Positions 9,642-18,287 of a stretch of DNA of 64,000 nucleotides are shown here, piece by piece. Position numbers and translations under genes: made by a program. Location: the NCBI RefSeq assembly GCF_011046735.1, contig NZ_CP049258.1, positions 4,296,001-4,360,000 on the forward strand. Direction: 5' to 3'. The DNA is from Nordella sp. HKS 07. GTDB lineage: Bacteria; Pseudomonadota; Alphaproteobacteria; Rhizobiales; Aestuariivirgaceae. Under the pieces are notes generated by a model that was not told the origin of the DNA, ran no database searches, and worked only from the letters and a program-made list of their open reading frames with translations. Each line of letters begins with the position of its first letter. Within the stretch, counting starts at the first letter, position 1.

Positions 9642-12600
9642 ATGAGTGGTGACTATACGAGATTCACTTTCGATCCACACAAGCGCTTTTCGGGCGTGCT
9701 CATGCAGCAGGGACGCGTCCAGCTCGATTCCGACTGGAACGAGGAGGTCGCCATATTGCGCCGCCGTTTGCGCACCACGGCGCTCGATACGCTGGGACCG
9801 CTCGGCGTTCCCTACGAGGTCAGTCCGGACGCCTTCAAGATCGTCTTCATGGCGGGTCCGCCGGCGGATCTGTCGATCACGCCCGGTAGGCTCTATGTCG
9901 ACGGAATCCAGGTCGAATGTTTCCCCGAGGATGGCGCCACTTATCAGAACCAGCCGTTTCATCCACCCTTGACGCTGCCGGCCTCCGGCGACGCGGTCGC
10001 CTATCTCGACGTGTGGGAACGCGAGGTCACTTATATCGAAGATAGCGAATTGCTCGATCCGGCGCTCGGCGGCGCGGACACCACGACGCGCCGACAGACG
10101 GTGTGGCAATTGCGCGTCGATTCTGTTCAGGGGGCCGCCTGCGGCATGCCGGTCGGCGATCCTCCGTCGGCGGGACGCCTGACCAGCCGCGCCATCGCGC
10201 CGCCGGCACCCGACGACCCGTGCATCCTGCCGCCTGCCTCTGGCTATCGTGGTCTCGAAAACCGGTTCTATCGCGTCGAGATCCATCAAGGCGGGCCGCT
10301 GGGCACAGCGCTGTTCAAGTGGTCGCGCGACAATGGCTCCATCGTTTCCGCCGTGCGCGATATCGCGGTGAGCGGATCGCAGACCACGTTGATTGTCAAC
10401 CGCATCGGCCGCGATGCTTTCCTGCGCTTCCGCGCCGGCGACTGGGTGAGCGTGACCGACGATCACCGCGAGCTTGCCGGCGAAAGCGCCGACATGGCTC
10501 TCATTATCGACATCGACGAGACCAATCGCCGGATCGTTCTTGACCGCGCGTTGCCGCGGCCCGCGACACGGCCTTTCGGCGCCACGACCGCCGAGATAGC
10601 GGCGCGCCATACCAGAATTCAACGCTGGGATCAGACCGCCGCGACGAACACGATCGACGCCGATGGCCTCATCGGAACGGCCGCCGGACCGATCGCCATC
10701 GAAGACGGAATCGAGATGGAGTTCTCGGCTGATCCGGCCGGCGGCTCTTTCCGCACCGGCGACTACTGGGTCTTCTGGGCCCGCACCGCGACCGCGACGA
10801 TCGAAGAACTCGTCGCGGCACCGCCACGCGGCATTCGCCACCATTATGCGCAGCTTGCCGCCATCAACGGACTGGGGGGCCCGGCGCCCGTCGTCACCGA
10901 TTGCCGCCCGCCACCGCCGCAGCAGCAGGCCGGCGACTGCTGCTGCACGATCATCGTGCGCCCCGGCGAGGACATCCAGGCCGGTATCGACGCCCTGCCG
11001 GCACAAGGCGGTTGTGTCTGCCTCAAGACCGGACAGCATGTCGTCCGCGCACCTTTGCGCATCGCGCGCGGAAGCATCGTGCTCAAGGCCGAAAGTCCGG
11101 GAACCGTTGTCCAGTCCGTGGGAGACGGACCGGTTCTCATCATTGGCGGCGCTCAAGTGCGCATCGAAGGCGTCGATGTTCTGGGTATCGATTTCATGGC
11201 CGGATCCGCCGGAGCGGATGGCGTCGGCGTCATCACGGTGATCCAGGCGTCGCGGGTGCGCATCTCGCATTGCGGAGTGGGCGCCAAGGAGAACCGCGCT
11301 TTCATCGGACTTGTGGCCCAGGAAAGCGATCATCTCAGCGTCCTTTCTTCGCGCTTTGCCGATCTTGCCGGCGGCATGCTGGTGCGCCAGCGCTGCGAGG
11401 ACTTCGAGGCCGACGAGAACATTTTCGAGACCCGGGAGCGCGAGATCTCGGTGTTCGGCATCGCCTATATGGAATCGGCTTTTTCGTGCCGCATCACACG
11501 CAACGTCGTATCGGGCGCTTCCTTCGGCATCATCGTCAATGACAGGCCTTTTGACGATGCGCAGTCGCTGGCCGACCTCTCCCTGGTGACAGACAATTTC
11601 GTCATCTGCCCGTCCAATCCGGAGGGGCCCGCCAATTTCCGCTCGGTGGCGATCGATGTCGCGGCCGACGGCTGCCGGATATCGGGCAATCGCATTCAAT
11701 ATGCCGACCCGTCCTATATCGGTATCCGCATCGGTGGTTCGCTCTGCGAGGTGAGCGGAAATACCGTGATCGCGCGCCTCAAGGAGCGCGATGACCAGGG
11801 ACCGACCGCTGTGCAGATTGGCGGCATGGGAGCTTTTGCGCCGAAGACGATCCTGGGAGGCATTGTTGCGAACAATACGCTTGCCGGTTTGCAGCACGGC
11901 ATCGCCTGTGTCGACGCATCGCGTCTTGTCATTGCCGGCAATGTGATCGAGGCGCTCGTGGCGGGCCGGCTGGGTTTCGGCATCACCGCCACCCGCATCG
12001 ATGGAGCGGAAATAACCGGCAACCGGATCAACGGCGCCTTTGCGGCAATCTACTTGAGCAATGGCCGACGTAACCGGCTCGCCGGCAATGACTGCCGCGC
12101 CGGCGGCTTCGGCATCACCCTCACCGGCGAAACCGCGCCGCAGATTACCGGCAATCGGCTGGATCCGATCGATTTCTGGGGCATCTATGCCTACGGCATA
12201 TCCGAACGTCTCGATATCACAGAGAACCGGCTGGCGCGCTGCGCCAGCGCGATGCCCAACCTCGCTTATGCGATTGCCTGCTATTCCGTCATGGGAGAAG
12301 CCAACATCTCGGAGAACGAGGTGTTCAATACGGGCAGCGACGGCAGCCCACAGGCAACATCCAAGGCCGACTATGGCATTCTGGGAGATCTGGTTCTCGA
12401 AGCGCGGATCGAGGGCAATCAGGTCACCTATGGCAATGCCGGCGCCCGCGATCCCAACCGCGAGGATCGCGCGCTGGTCATGCGGGGCGCCCTGGAATTC
12501 TCGCCGTCACCCGATTCCATATCTCTGGGTTTCGCGGCCCTCATTCTCGGCAATCGCTTCATTGGCACCGGACGCACGGCGCTGGTGGAATTGCGCCAGA

Positions 12601-12893
12601 CGCAGATCAACGATCAGACCTTTTCCCGCTTCGAGCGGGTCGCCTTCAGCAATAATCACTGTTGGCACATGTCCACGCCGAATTTCGAGCATGGCAAGAT
12701 GGCGACCGTCTGGCTCGTGGGCCGCGCCGCCACCGTCATGGGCAATCATATCAAATCCACGGTGCGCTTCTTCACCTCGGTGAATTTCAACAACATGCCA
12801 GGGCCCTATATGGGCAATGTCACCGCCGGCGACACGATCAACCATGTAGATCTTCCATCCCCCGTCGCTAATTTCAACCTGATCGCCAATTGA
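9642..12893 (+). CDS. DUF6519 / right-handed parallel beta-helix protein of the tail cluster
   Basis: The start ATG at 9642 is preceded by AAAGGAG (9628-9634), which rules out longer starts reading through the repeat. The product has 1083 residues. Residues 1-130 (FDPHKRFSGVLMQQGRVQLD, then SDWNEE) are the DUF6519-type N-terminus seen next to tail protein I in eCIS loci. A Pro/Gln-rich linker and the double-cysteine segment DCCCT near residue 430 precede a long right-handed beta-helix (about 450-1050) with recurrent ITGN/ISEN/IAGN turns (for example ITGNRINGAF, ITENRLARC, IEGNQVTYG). Beta-helices of this kind occur in tail spikes and fibres and may bind or cleave polysaccharide. No catalytic residues can be assigned. 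Confidence 0.82.
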   Translation: MSGDYTRFTFDPHKRFSGVLMQQGRVQLDSDWNEEVAILRRRLRTTALDTLGPLGVPYEVSPDAFKIVFMAGPPADLSITPGRLYVDGIQVECFPEDGATYQNQPFHPPLTLPASGDAVAYLDVWEREVTYIEDSELLDPALGGADTTTRRQTVWQLRVDSVQGAACGMPVGDPPSAGRLTSRAIAPPAPDDPCILPPASGYRGLENRFYRVEIHQGGPLGTALFKWSRDNGSIVSAVRDIAVSGSQTTLIVNRIGRDAFLRFRAGDWVSVTDDHRELAGESADMALIIDIDETNRRIVLDRALPRPATRPFGATTAEIAARHTRIQRWDQTAATNTIDADGLIGTAAGPIAIEDGIEMEFSADPAGGSFRTGDYWVFWARTATATIEELVAAPPRGIRHHYAQLAAINGLGGPAPVVTDCRPPPPQQQAGDCCCTIIVRPGEDIQAGIDALPAQGGCVCLKTGQHVVRAPLRIARGSIVLKAESPGTVVQSVGDGPVLIIGGAQVRIEGVDVLGIDFMAGSAGADGVGVITVIQASRVRISHCGVGAKENRAFIGLVAQESDHLSVLSSRFADLAGGMLVRQRCEDFEADENIFETREREISVFGIAYMESAFSCRITRNVVSGASFGIIVNDRPFDDAQSLADLSLVTDNFVICPSNPEGPANFRSVAIDVAADGCRISGNRIQYADPSYIGIRIGGSLCEVSGNTVIARLKERDDQGPTAVQIGGMGAFAPKTILGGIVANNTLAGLQHGIACVDASRLVIAGNVIEALVAGRLGFGITATRIDGAEITGNRINGAFAAIYLSNGRRNRLAGNDCRAGGFGITLTGETAPQITGNRLDPIDFWGIYAYGISERLDITENRLARCASAMPNLAYAIACYSVMGEANISENEVFNTGSDGSPQATSKADYGILGDLVLEARIEGNQVTYGNAGARDPNREDRALVMRGALEFSPSPDSISLGFAALILGNRFIGTGRTALVELRQTQINDQTFSRFERVAFSNNHCWHMSTPNFEHGKMATVWLVGRAATVMGNHIKSTVRFFTSVNFNNMPGPYMGNVTAGDTINHVDLPSPVANFNLIAN

Positions 12894-12909
12894 ACGAAAG
12901 GCCCATCCG

Positions 12910-13239
12910 ATGGCACTCGACAAGCTTTTGAAAGAGAGCGCCGCAAGGCTCGATGAGATTTTGAAGCAGCCGGTGCTCGCCAGGGTCGACCCCGCCGCTC
13001 TGGCCATGGCCGAGACACAACTCAAGCAGCGCATCGCCGACCTCGATGCACGCATCGCGGCGCTCATCGCCCGCCGTGACACCGCGATTGCCGCCTTTGA
13101 CGCGGCCATTGCCGGGGACAAAGCCGAGCGGGATCGCCTCGCATCCGCCAGCCCGCCGGCACCGCCCGTGGGCGCCGTCTCGACCAGGCGCGCAGCGGCG
13201 AAGGCGACGCCCAAGCCCAAACCTAAGAAGAAGCGGTGA
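12910..13239 (+). CDS. Small coiled-coil protein with Lys/Pro-rich basic tail, unknown
   Basis: This 109-residue protein follows the beta-helix gene by 16 bases on the same strand. Residues 35-85 form a heptad-like, Ala/Asp/Arg-rich helix (QLKQRIADLDARIAALIARR) predicted to be a coiled coil. The last 20 residues are strongly basic (ending KPKPKKKR). No signal peptide is visible. Its position at the end of the tail operon suggests an accessory component, cargo-like protein or adaptor, but I recognise no family. Confidence 0.65.
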   Translation: MALDKLLKESAARLDEILKQPVLARVDPAALAMAETQLKQRIADLDARIAALIARRDTAIAAFDAAIAGDKAERDRLASASPPAPPVGAVSTRRAAAKATPKPKPKKKR

Positions 13240-13441
13240 CGCCAGCGAGCGGCCGCGACCACGAAGGTCAGGCATTGCAACCTAAATGTTGCCAAAAGGT
13301 CACAGTGCAGGTGAAAGGTAATGAAGGACAGCTCGTGGAATTGACGCCTAGCCATTCCAGGTAGACTTTAAGCGACCATGTCGAGGGGGATTTTACTGCG
13401 GAATGTTAACTTGCATGGATGCATGGGGGGCACTCGAACGA

Positions 13442-14317
13442 ATGCGGTACCAAAATGCATTGATACGAGTGGCGGCTCTGACCGTCGGGCTTTTGATGGC
13501 GATACCGGCTGCCTATGCCCAGGAAGATTTGCGCGCGGCGGCGCAGAATCCCATCGGCAATTTGATCAGCTTGCCCTTTCAGGACAATCTCAACTTCGGC
13601 CTGGGTGACACGGACAATGTTCAGAACGTCCTCAATATTCAGCCGGTCTATCCGATTCATCTTAGTGACAGTTGGAACCTGATCACCCGACCAATCCTTC
13701 CGGTGATTTATCAGGAGCCCTTCTTCGCTGGCGAGGAGCTCGAGGAAGCCGAAGAAATACTCGGCGATGATGCCGGCCGCAACCTGTTCGGCCTCGGGGA
13801 CCTTACCTGGGAGAATTTCTTTTCGCCGCGCGAGCCGACAGAATTGGCTCCGGGAGTCGGCTTGGTTTGGGGCGTTGGGCCGGTCCTTCAATCTCCGACG
13901 GCAACGAATGATCTTCTTGGGACGGGGAAGTGGTCTGCCGGACCGGCCTTTGTTGTATTCCTGGATGCCAAGCCGCTCCACATAACGACAGGCTTCTTGA
14001 TCTTCAACATATGGTCCTTCGCAGGCGATGACGACCGTGCTGATGTCGATGCTATGACGTTGCAGCCGTTCCTCAACTATAACCTGCCTGAGGGCTGGTA
14101 TCTGACATCGAGCCCCCTCATGACGGCCAACTGGGAGGTTGATGAAGATGAGCGCTGGACCGTGCCCATTGGCGGGGGCTTTGGGCGAATATTCAAAATT
14201 GGCGATCAGCCGATCAATGCAAATCTAGCCGCCTACTACAATGTCGTCACCCCCGATACCACTGGAGCCGACTGGCAGTTGCGTGCCCAGTGGACATTTC
14301 TTTTTCCAGAACGCTGA
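13442..14317 (+). CDS. Outer-membrane-type transporter-like protein (neuromedin U-like family)
   Basis: From the ATG at 13442 the product has 291 residues and begins with a good signal peptide (MRYQNALIRVAALTVGLLMA, then a PAAYAQ cleavage region). An in-frame ATG at 13403 would put 13 extra residues before it. The mature part (NPIGNLISLPFQDNLNFG, PIHLSDSWNLITRPILPVIYQ) alternates hydrophobic and polar residues, as in beta-barrels, and matches proteins annotated as 'neuromedin U' or transporter in bacteria. It ends in a short hydrophobic strand-like segment. It stands alone, with visibly lower GC than the genes on either side. The substrate is unknown. Confidence 0.72.
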   Translation: MRYQNALIRVAALTVGLLMAIPAAYAQEDLRAAAQNPIGNLISLPFQDNLNFGLGDTDNVQNVLNIQPVYPIHLSDSWNLITRPILPVIYQEPFFAGEELEEAEEILGDDAGRNLFGLGDLTWENFFSPREPTELAPGVGLVWGVGPVLQSPTATNDLLGTGKWSAGPAFVVFLDAKPLHITTGFLIFNIWSFAGDDDRADVDAMTLQPFLNYNLPEGWYLTSSPLMTANWEVDEDERWTVPIGGGFGRIFKIGDQPINANLAAYYNVVTPDTTGADWQLRAQWTFLFPER

Positions 14318-14939
14318 TCGGCAAGGCTATTCAATAGGTTGCCCATTCGTACACGCCACTCGAAGTGTCTTCATCACCTTCCAACGCGGCGATGGGCGCT
14401 TGACATCGTGGGCCAGATGGGAGGATTTGGAAATATCAAGTTGAGGAGTTGCGTTCGGACGTCAACTCCTGAGTCCGACCGAACAGGCTCCTCTATCCGA
14501 CCTCCGATAGGATCAAGCGAATGGCTCTCGGCCTCCGAATAATCCGTGAAATCCTGCAAGCTTTGCTACGCGTGTGGATCAAGAAGGATGAGCGTAATGT
14601 CCTCGAGAATGCCGCACAAACCAGCACGGCCTCTGGCGATGGAAGCGCGCTTGCAGGCGATGGAGCAGCGAGTCAATCGCCCGGGACTCCATCACGGCTG
14701 GTGAATGTACAGGCCATCCATGGCCGGCCATTGAATGCGACCGGATTGCGTGCTGTTGAGCGCACAACACAATTGGTCTTTGATCCCGGAGTTCACATCG
14801 ATATGGCCAAGAAAGCTCCGCACCAGGAGAAGGAGTGGCCGGAAGCTCGCTGCAGAAGGTCCAGCGAAGTCAATTGGCAAGGGCGGCCAGACCAAGTCCG
14901 CCGGCAGATGTCGCCACGTAAATTGCGGAAGAACCAAAA
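14318..14939. other. 622-bp gene-free interval with structured inverted repeats
   Basis: No reading frame here has recognisable protein features; the open frame at 14521-15186 runs antisense into the DeoR gene and is not credible. The DNA holds an inverted repeat AGGAGTTG (14444-14451) / CAACTCCT (14463-14470) interleaved with TCGGAC (14455-14460) / GTCCGA (14473-14478) and GTTCGG / CCGAAC, so alternative hairpins are possible. It may be a small RNA, a terminator region for the upstream barrel gene, or decayed DNA. Confidence 0.4.
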
Positions 14940-15740
14940 TCACGTGCTGGCGATCGTCACCTTGACGTCGAAGGAGCGCAGCTGGGCCAGGTGCTCGGCG
15001 CTGATCCCGTCATCGGTGATGACTTCCGAGATCGCCGAAATGTCGCAGAAGGTGGAGAAGGACGGCGCCGTGAATTTCGTCGAGTCGACCAGGAGGATGA
15101 TGCGCCTGGCCGCCTGGATCATCGCCCGCTTGAGCGAAGCGACTTCGAGCGAGGCGTCGGTCAAAAGCCGCCCGGTCACCGCATAGGCGCCGACCAGGCA
15201 GAGATCGGCATGGATGGTGGCGAGGAACTCCTTGCCTGGCTCACCCACCATCATTTGCGAGCCGGTGCGAACCGTGCCGCCGGGCACGATCACCCGCCAG
15301 CTCGGGCAGGCGGCGCACAGACTCGCCGTCTCCAGGCTGTTGGTCACCGCGGTCAGAGGGATCTGGCGCTCGGCCGCCGCCCTTACCGCCTCGAGAACGG
15401 TCGAGCCCGTATCGAAGATGACGCTTTCGCGCGGATTGATGCGCTGGGCGGCAAGCATGCCGATGGCGCGCTTTTGCGGATGCTGCAGTTCGGCATTGAG
15501 GGAGGCTTCATGCTCGAAGGTCGCCTGCAGCGGCGGCAGCAGCAGCGCGCCGCCATGGGTGCGCTCGAGATAGCCGCCTTCGGTGAGCTGCTCGAGATCG
15601 CGGCGAATGGTCGAGGCGGACGCCCCGATCTCATCGGCGAGATCGAGGATCGTTGCCGCCCCATCCTTGCGCAGGCGCTCGAGGATCATCGCCCGGCGCT
15701 TGGCCGGCATGATCTCAACCCGCTTTGACTGGCTCTCCAT
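14940..15740 (-). CDS. DeoR/GlpR-family transcriptional regulator of the sugar locus
   Basis: This 266-residue protein has an N-terminal winged helix-turn-helix (about residues 14-70, with ILDLADEIGASASTIRRDLE and GGYLERTHGGALL) and a C-terminal phosphosugar-sensing domain of the ISOCOT fold (FDTGSTVLEAVRAAAERQI, LTAVTNSLETA, VPGGTVR, GAYAVTGRLL). This is the standard DeoR/GlpR layout, in which a sugar phosphate releases the repressor. The ATG at 15740 has AAGGA six bases upstream and overlaps the end of the kinase gene by 26 bases, so the two are co-translated. It likely represses the flanking uptake and catabolic genes. Confidence 0.93.
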   Translation of the reverse strand: MESQSKRVEIMPAKRRAMILERLRKDGAATILDLADEIGASASTIRRDLEQLTEGGYLERTHGGALLLPPLQATFEHEASLNAELQHPQKRAIGMLAAQRINPRESVIFDTGSTVLEAVRAAAERQIPLTAVTNSLETASLCAACPSWRVIVPGGTVRTGSQMMVGEPGKEFLATIHADLCLVGAYAVTGRLLTDASLEVASLKRAMIQAARRIILLVDSTKFTAPSFSTFCDISAISEVITDDGISAEHLAQLRSFDVKVTIAST

Positions 15741-16977
15741 GGCGCGTCCTTGCTGAATTTCTGGAATTGGCCGACCCGAGAACCAACAGGCAGCCGCCGG
15801 TGAAGCTGTCGCCGAGGCCCACGGTGGCGGCCGGATGGTCGAGATAGGGCGAGGCGCAGGCGACGAGCGACCAGTCGCCGTGCCGCGACAGAGGTGGAAG
15901 CGGCGGCGTGGCGAAGGTCGCGCGCGTATCGATGCTCCGCGGATAGGCCGGAACGCCGTGAGCGGCGCGTGTGCCGGCGAGAAGGCAGCCCATCATCAGG
16001 GCCTGCCGCTCCGCTTGGGGGTCGCCGCGCGTCGCCGCGGCCGCCCAGTGATCGGCATGGACGCAGACACGGTCGAGCCCGAGACGGTCGCCCAATGCGC
16101 ACATGTCGCTGGCGAGATCAGCGTTGCCGGGAGCGAGCGCGAGGAATTCGGAATGACTCATGCCGATGGAGGTGATGAAGCCGGTCAGTCTCTCGACCGT
16201 CCGATCGCGATGCCGGGGTGTGTCGTAGCCGGCAAGCTCGAGATGCACGGTGCCGAGCCCGGCCGCCCGCCACTTCTGGATCATGCCTGTGACCTGCGCG
16301 ACCTCGGAATCGATCAGCTCATAGGGGATGCTGTTGAACCCGGAGATGAGACCGGCGCCGGCCTCGTGCGCAAGCGCCGCGCTCAAGGTCTCGAACTGCG
16401 CATCGTGTTCGAGACCGGGATCATGGAAGCGCACGATGATGCGCGACGAGCGCCTGGGCGCCGCGCCGTCGATCGCCCGGCCGGCCGTATATTCGATGAT
16501 GAAGATCTCGGGCTGCCTTGGTCCACGCGCGACGACGTCGGCGGCGCGGACCGCTTTGCCGTTCTCGGCGATGAGGATATCGGGGTGGATTTGCGCGAGC
16601 TTGTGGGCGCTACGGTCTTCAAGCGCGATCAGAGCGGGAGCACCGATCGCCGCGAGCGACCAGGCGGCCTGGGGACCGGTGCCGCCCAGCGCATAGCTGA
16701 TCGGCACGTGAGCGGCGAGCCAGCCTGGCCCTTCCGGCCAGTCGATTCTCACTTCACCGCCAATGCTGGCAACCGCGCGCTCCTTGACCATCTTGCCGAA
16801 GGCGCGCGCCGGCTCAGGCGCGTCGGCTTCGAAGAGCGGAATGAGATCATGAGCGAAGATGCGCGCGTCGACACAGGCGCTCAGGCCGAACAGCATCAGC
16901 GGCGCTTCCCGGGCGATGCGCGGAATGTCGGCAATGAGATCGCGATAAAGGCCGGCCCAATCCAAATGCGGCGACAT
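15715..16977 (-). CDS. ADP-dependent phosphofructokinase/glucokinase-family sugar kinase
   Basis: The ATG at 16977 has AGAGGA five bases upstream; a TTG start at 16989 is also open. The 420-residue product has the ADP-PFK/GK family features: ALGGTGPQAA (sugar/ring-binding loop), the HxE motif in VHLELAGYD, and the catalytic GxGD motif GLGDSFTGG near residues 387-395. The family's NExE metal motif appears altered to SHSE in IGMSHSEFLAL. Members are best known from archaea and eukaryotes and transfer phosphate from ADP to hexose or hexose phosphate. Here it is in an operon with a DeoR regulator and divergent from an aldolase-like gene, so it probably makes the phosphorylated substrate for that aldolase (inference). 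Substrate and nucleotide are unproven. Confidence 0.83.
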   Translation of the reverse strand: MSPHLDWAGLYRDLIADIPRIAREAPLMLFGLSACVDARIFAHDLIPLFEADAPEPARAFGKMVKERAVASIGGEVRIDWPEGPGWLAAHVPISYALGGTGPQAAWSLAAIGAPALIALEDRSAHKLAQIHPDILIAENGKAVRAADVVARGPRQPEIFIIEYTAGRAIDGAAPRRSSRIIVRFHDPGLEHDAQFETLSAALAHEAGAGLISGFNSIPYELIDSEVAQVTGMIQKWRAAGLGTVHLELAGYDTPRHRDRTVERLTGFITSIGMSHSEFLALAPGNADLASDMCALGDRLGLDRVCVHADHWAAAATRGDPQAERQALMMGCLLAGTRAAHGVPAYPRSIDTRATFATPPLPPLSRHGDWSLVACASPYLDHPAATVGLGDSFTGGCLLVLGSANSRNSARTRHGEPVKAG

Positions 16978-17030
16978 GATTCCTCTCAATGAGAGGCATA
17001 AGGAGCCAGATGTCGCTCTCTGTCAATCGG

Positions 17031-17066
17031 TTTTGGAAGGATTTGGAATGTTTCGATTTCAAAGAT
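17031..17066. promoter_or_regulatory. Candidate DeoR operator/promoter region between kinase and aldolase genes
   Basis: The AT-rich divergent interval 16978-17182 contains a 10-bp tandem direct repeat (TTTTGGAAGG ATTTGGAATG, 17031-17050) followed by TTTCGATTTCAAAGATT. TTTCGAT and ATTTGG recur in the other divergent interval of the locus (23434-23494, before the binding protein and ATPase genes). DeoR-family operators are typically short T/C-rich direct repeats, so this is a plausible site. It is not demonstrated. Confidence 0.35.
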
Positions 17067-17182
17067 TCAGTGATAAATCAGTAAGTTGAGGTTAAATTCT
17101 AAATCTATGTTGGCAAATATTGATAGTTATTGCTCAGTTTTGGCGTAAGTGGTAGAAAGCACCGTCACCAGGGAGACAGGGC

Positions 17183-18226
17183 ATGACGAAGTTGGACGAG
17201 AAGTTGGCGAGAATTCGGGCCGGAAAATACAAGCGCACTGACTTCATCATTGCCGATGCCAAGGATGGCGATATGGGAGCGGGCGTACTGGGCGCCGCGC
17301 CGAAGCGGGCGCCTGATGGCACCCGGCTGCGCGGCAAGACTCGCGCCGAATATCTCGACGATATCGAAGCGGTGGTGAAGCAGGGCGTTGTCGACGTCAT
17401 GCTGGTTTCGGCGTCCAATCTCGAATTGCTGCATGAGCGGGGCGTCTTCAAGAAGAGCAAGGTCAAGCCGGTGATCCGCGCCAATGACACCACGGACTGC
17501 TGGGGTCTGGTGCGCCACGGTGTCTATCCAAAACTCGCCTCGCGGCCATTCCGCACCGCGAGCCTGCCGCGTGTGATGTATAATGCGGCGTCGCCGGGGA
17601 AGGGCGCGAGGAAGATCTACGGCACCGATCTCGGCCTCTACTCCATCACCATGATGAACGATCTCGACGCCGATTTGCGCACCATGGAAGCCTTCCGCGC
17701 CTTCCGAGAGGATGCGGCGGCCAACGGCTTCAAATACTTCCTCGAAGTCTTTAACCCGAATGTGCCGCACAATATGGAGCGCGAGCATCTCGGTGAATTT
17801 ATCAACGACAGCCTCCTGCGCTGCCTCGCCGGCGTGATGAAGGCAGACCGGCCGCAGTTCCTCAAGATCGTTTATAACGGCCCGAAAGCGCTGGAAGAGC
17901 TTGCCACCTATGATCCGAGCCTCGTCATCGGCATTCTGGGCGGCGGAACCGGCACCACGCGCGACACTTTCGAGCTCCTGCATCAGGCTGAGCGTTACGG
18001 CGCCCGCGTGGCGCTGTTCGGCCGCAAGATCAACCAGGCCGAGGCGCCGCTGGCACTTCTGAGCATCATGCGCCAGGTGACCGACGGCACGCTCGCGCCG
18101 GACGAGGCCGTGCGCGCTTATCACGGCGAGCTGCAGAAGCTCGGCCTCAAGCCCTTCCGTTCGCTGGACGAAGACCGCGTCATCACCGAAGAACCGCTTA
18201 AGAGGGCGACGCTCAAGGCGGCCTGA
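17183..18226 (+). CDS. Class I aldolase-like beta/alpha-barrel protein
   Basis: This 347-residue protein shows alternating strand motifs of a TIM barrel: DFIIADAKDGDMGAG at the N-terminus, VDVMLVSASN, FKYFLEVFNPN, PQFLKIVYNGPKAL with a lysine at residue 228, and LVIGILGGGTGTTRD followed by ARVALFGRKIN near the C-terminus. The Lys at the end of a central strand and the GGGTGTT/phosphate-binding-like loop fit Schiff-base aldolases of the DeoC/LacD/DhnA type. It is divergent from the ADP-dependent-type kinase. A bisphosphate aldolase role is inferred from this pairing, in analogy to LacC-LacD. The exact family was not identified. Confidence 0.7.
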   Translation: MTKLDEKLARIRAGKYKRTDFIIADAKDGDMGAGVLGAAPKRAPDGTRLRGKTRAEYLDDIEAVVKQGVVDVMLVSASNLELLHERGVFKKSKVKPVIRANDTTDCWGLVRHGVYPKLASRPFRTASLPRVMYNAASPGKGARKIYGTDLGLYSITMMNDLDADLRTMEAFRAFREDAAANGFKYFLEVFNPNVPHNMEREHLGEFINDSLLRCLAGVMKADRPQFLKIVYNGPKALEELATYDPSLVIGILGGGTGTTRDTFELLHQAERYGARVALFGRKINQAEAPLALLSIMRQVTDGTLAPDEAVRAYHGELQKLGLKPFRSLDEDRVITEEPLKRATLKAA

Positions 18227-18258
18227 ACAAGAGCCGCTAACTGTTACTCCCTGGACTA

Positions 18259-18287
18259 CGCCGGGCCGCAAGGTCCGGCGCTTCTTT
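18259..18287. terminator. Bidirectional rho-independent terminator
   Basis: The stem CGCCGGGCC (18259-18267) pairs with GGTCCGGCG (18272-18280) with one G-U pair and a GCAA tetraloop, followed by CTTCTTT. It lies between the convergent ends of the aldolase-like gene and the FGGY kinase gene. Confidence 0.8.

Noticed and set aside
9618-11897. Minus-strand open frame opposite the DUF6519 gene
   Set aside because: The plus-strand product has clear beta-helix repeats and a good ribosome-binding site; the antisense frame has no recognisable protein features.
1-13239. Integrated complete prophage
   Set aside because: No capsid, portal, terminase, integrase, lysis gene or attachment-site repeat was seen; only tail and baseplate functions are present.
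14521-15186. 221-codon plus-strand open frame
   Set aside because: Its second half is antisense to the DeoR regulator and its first half has no coding character or family match.
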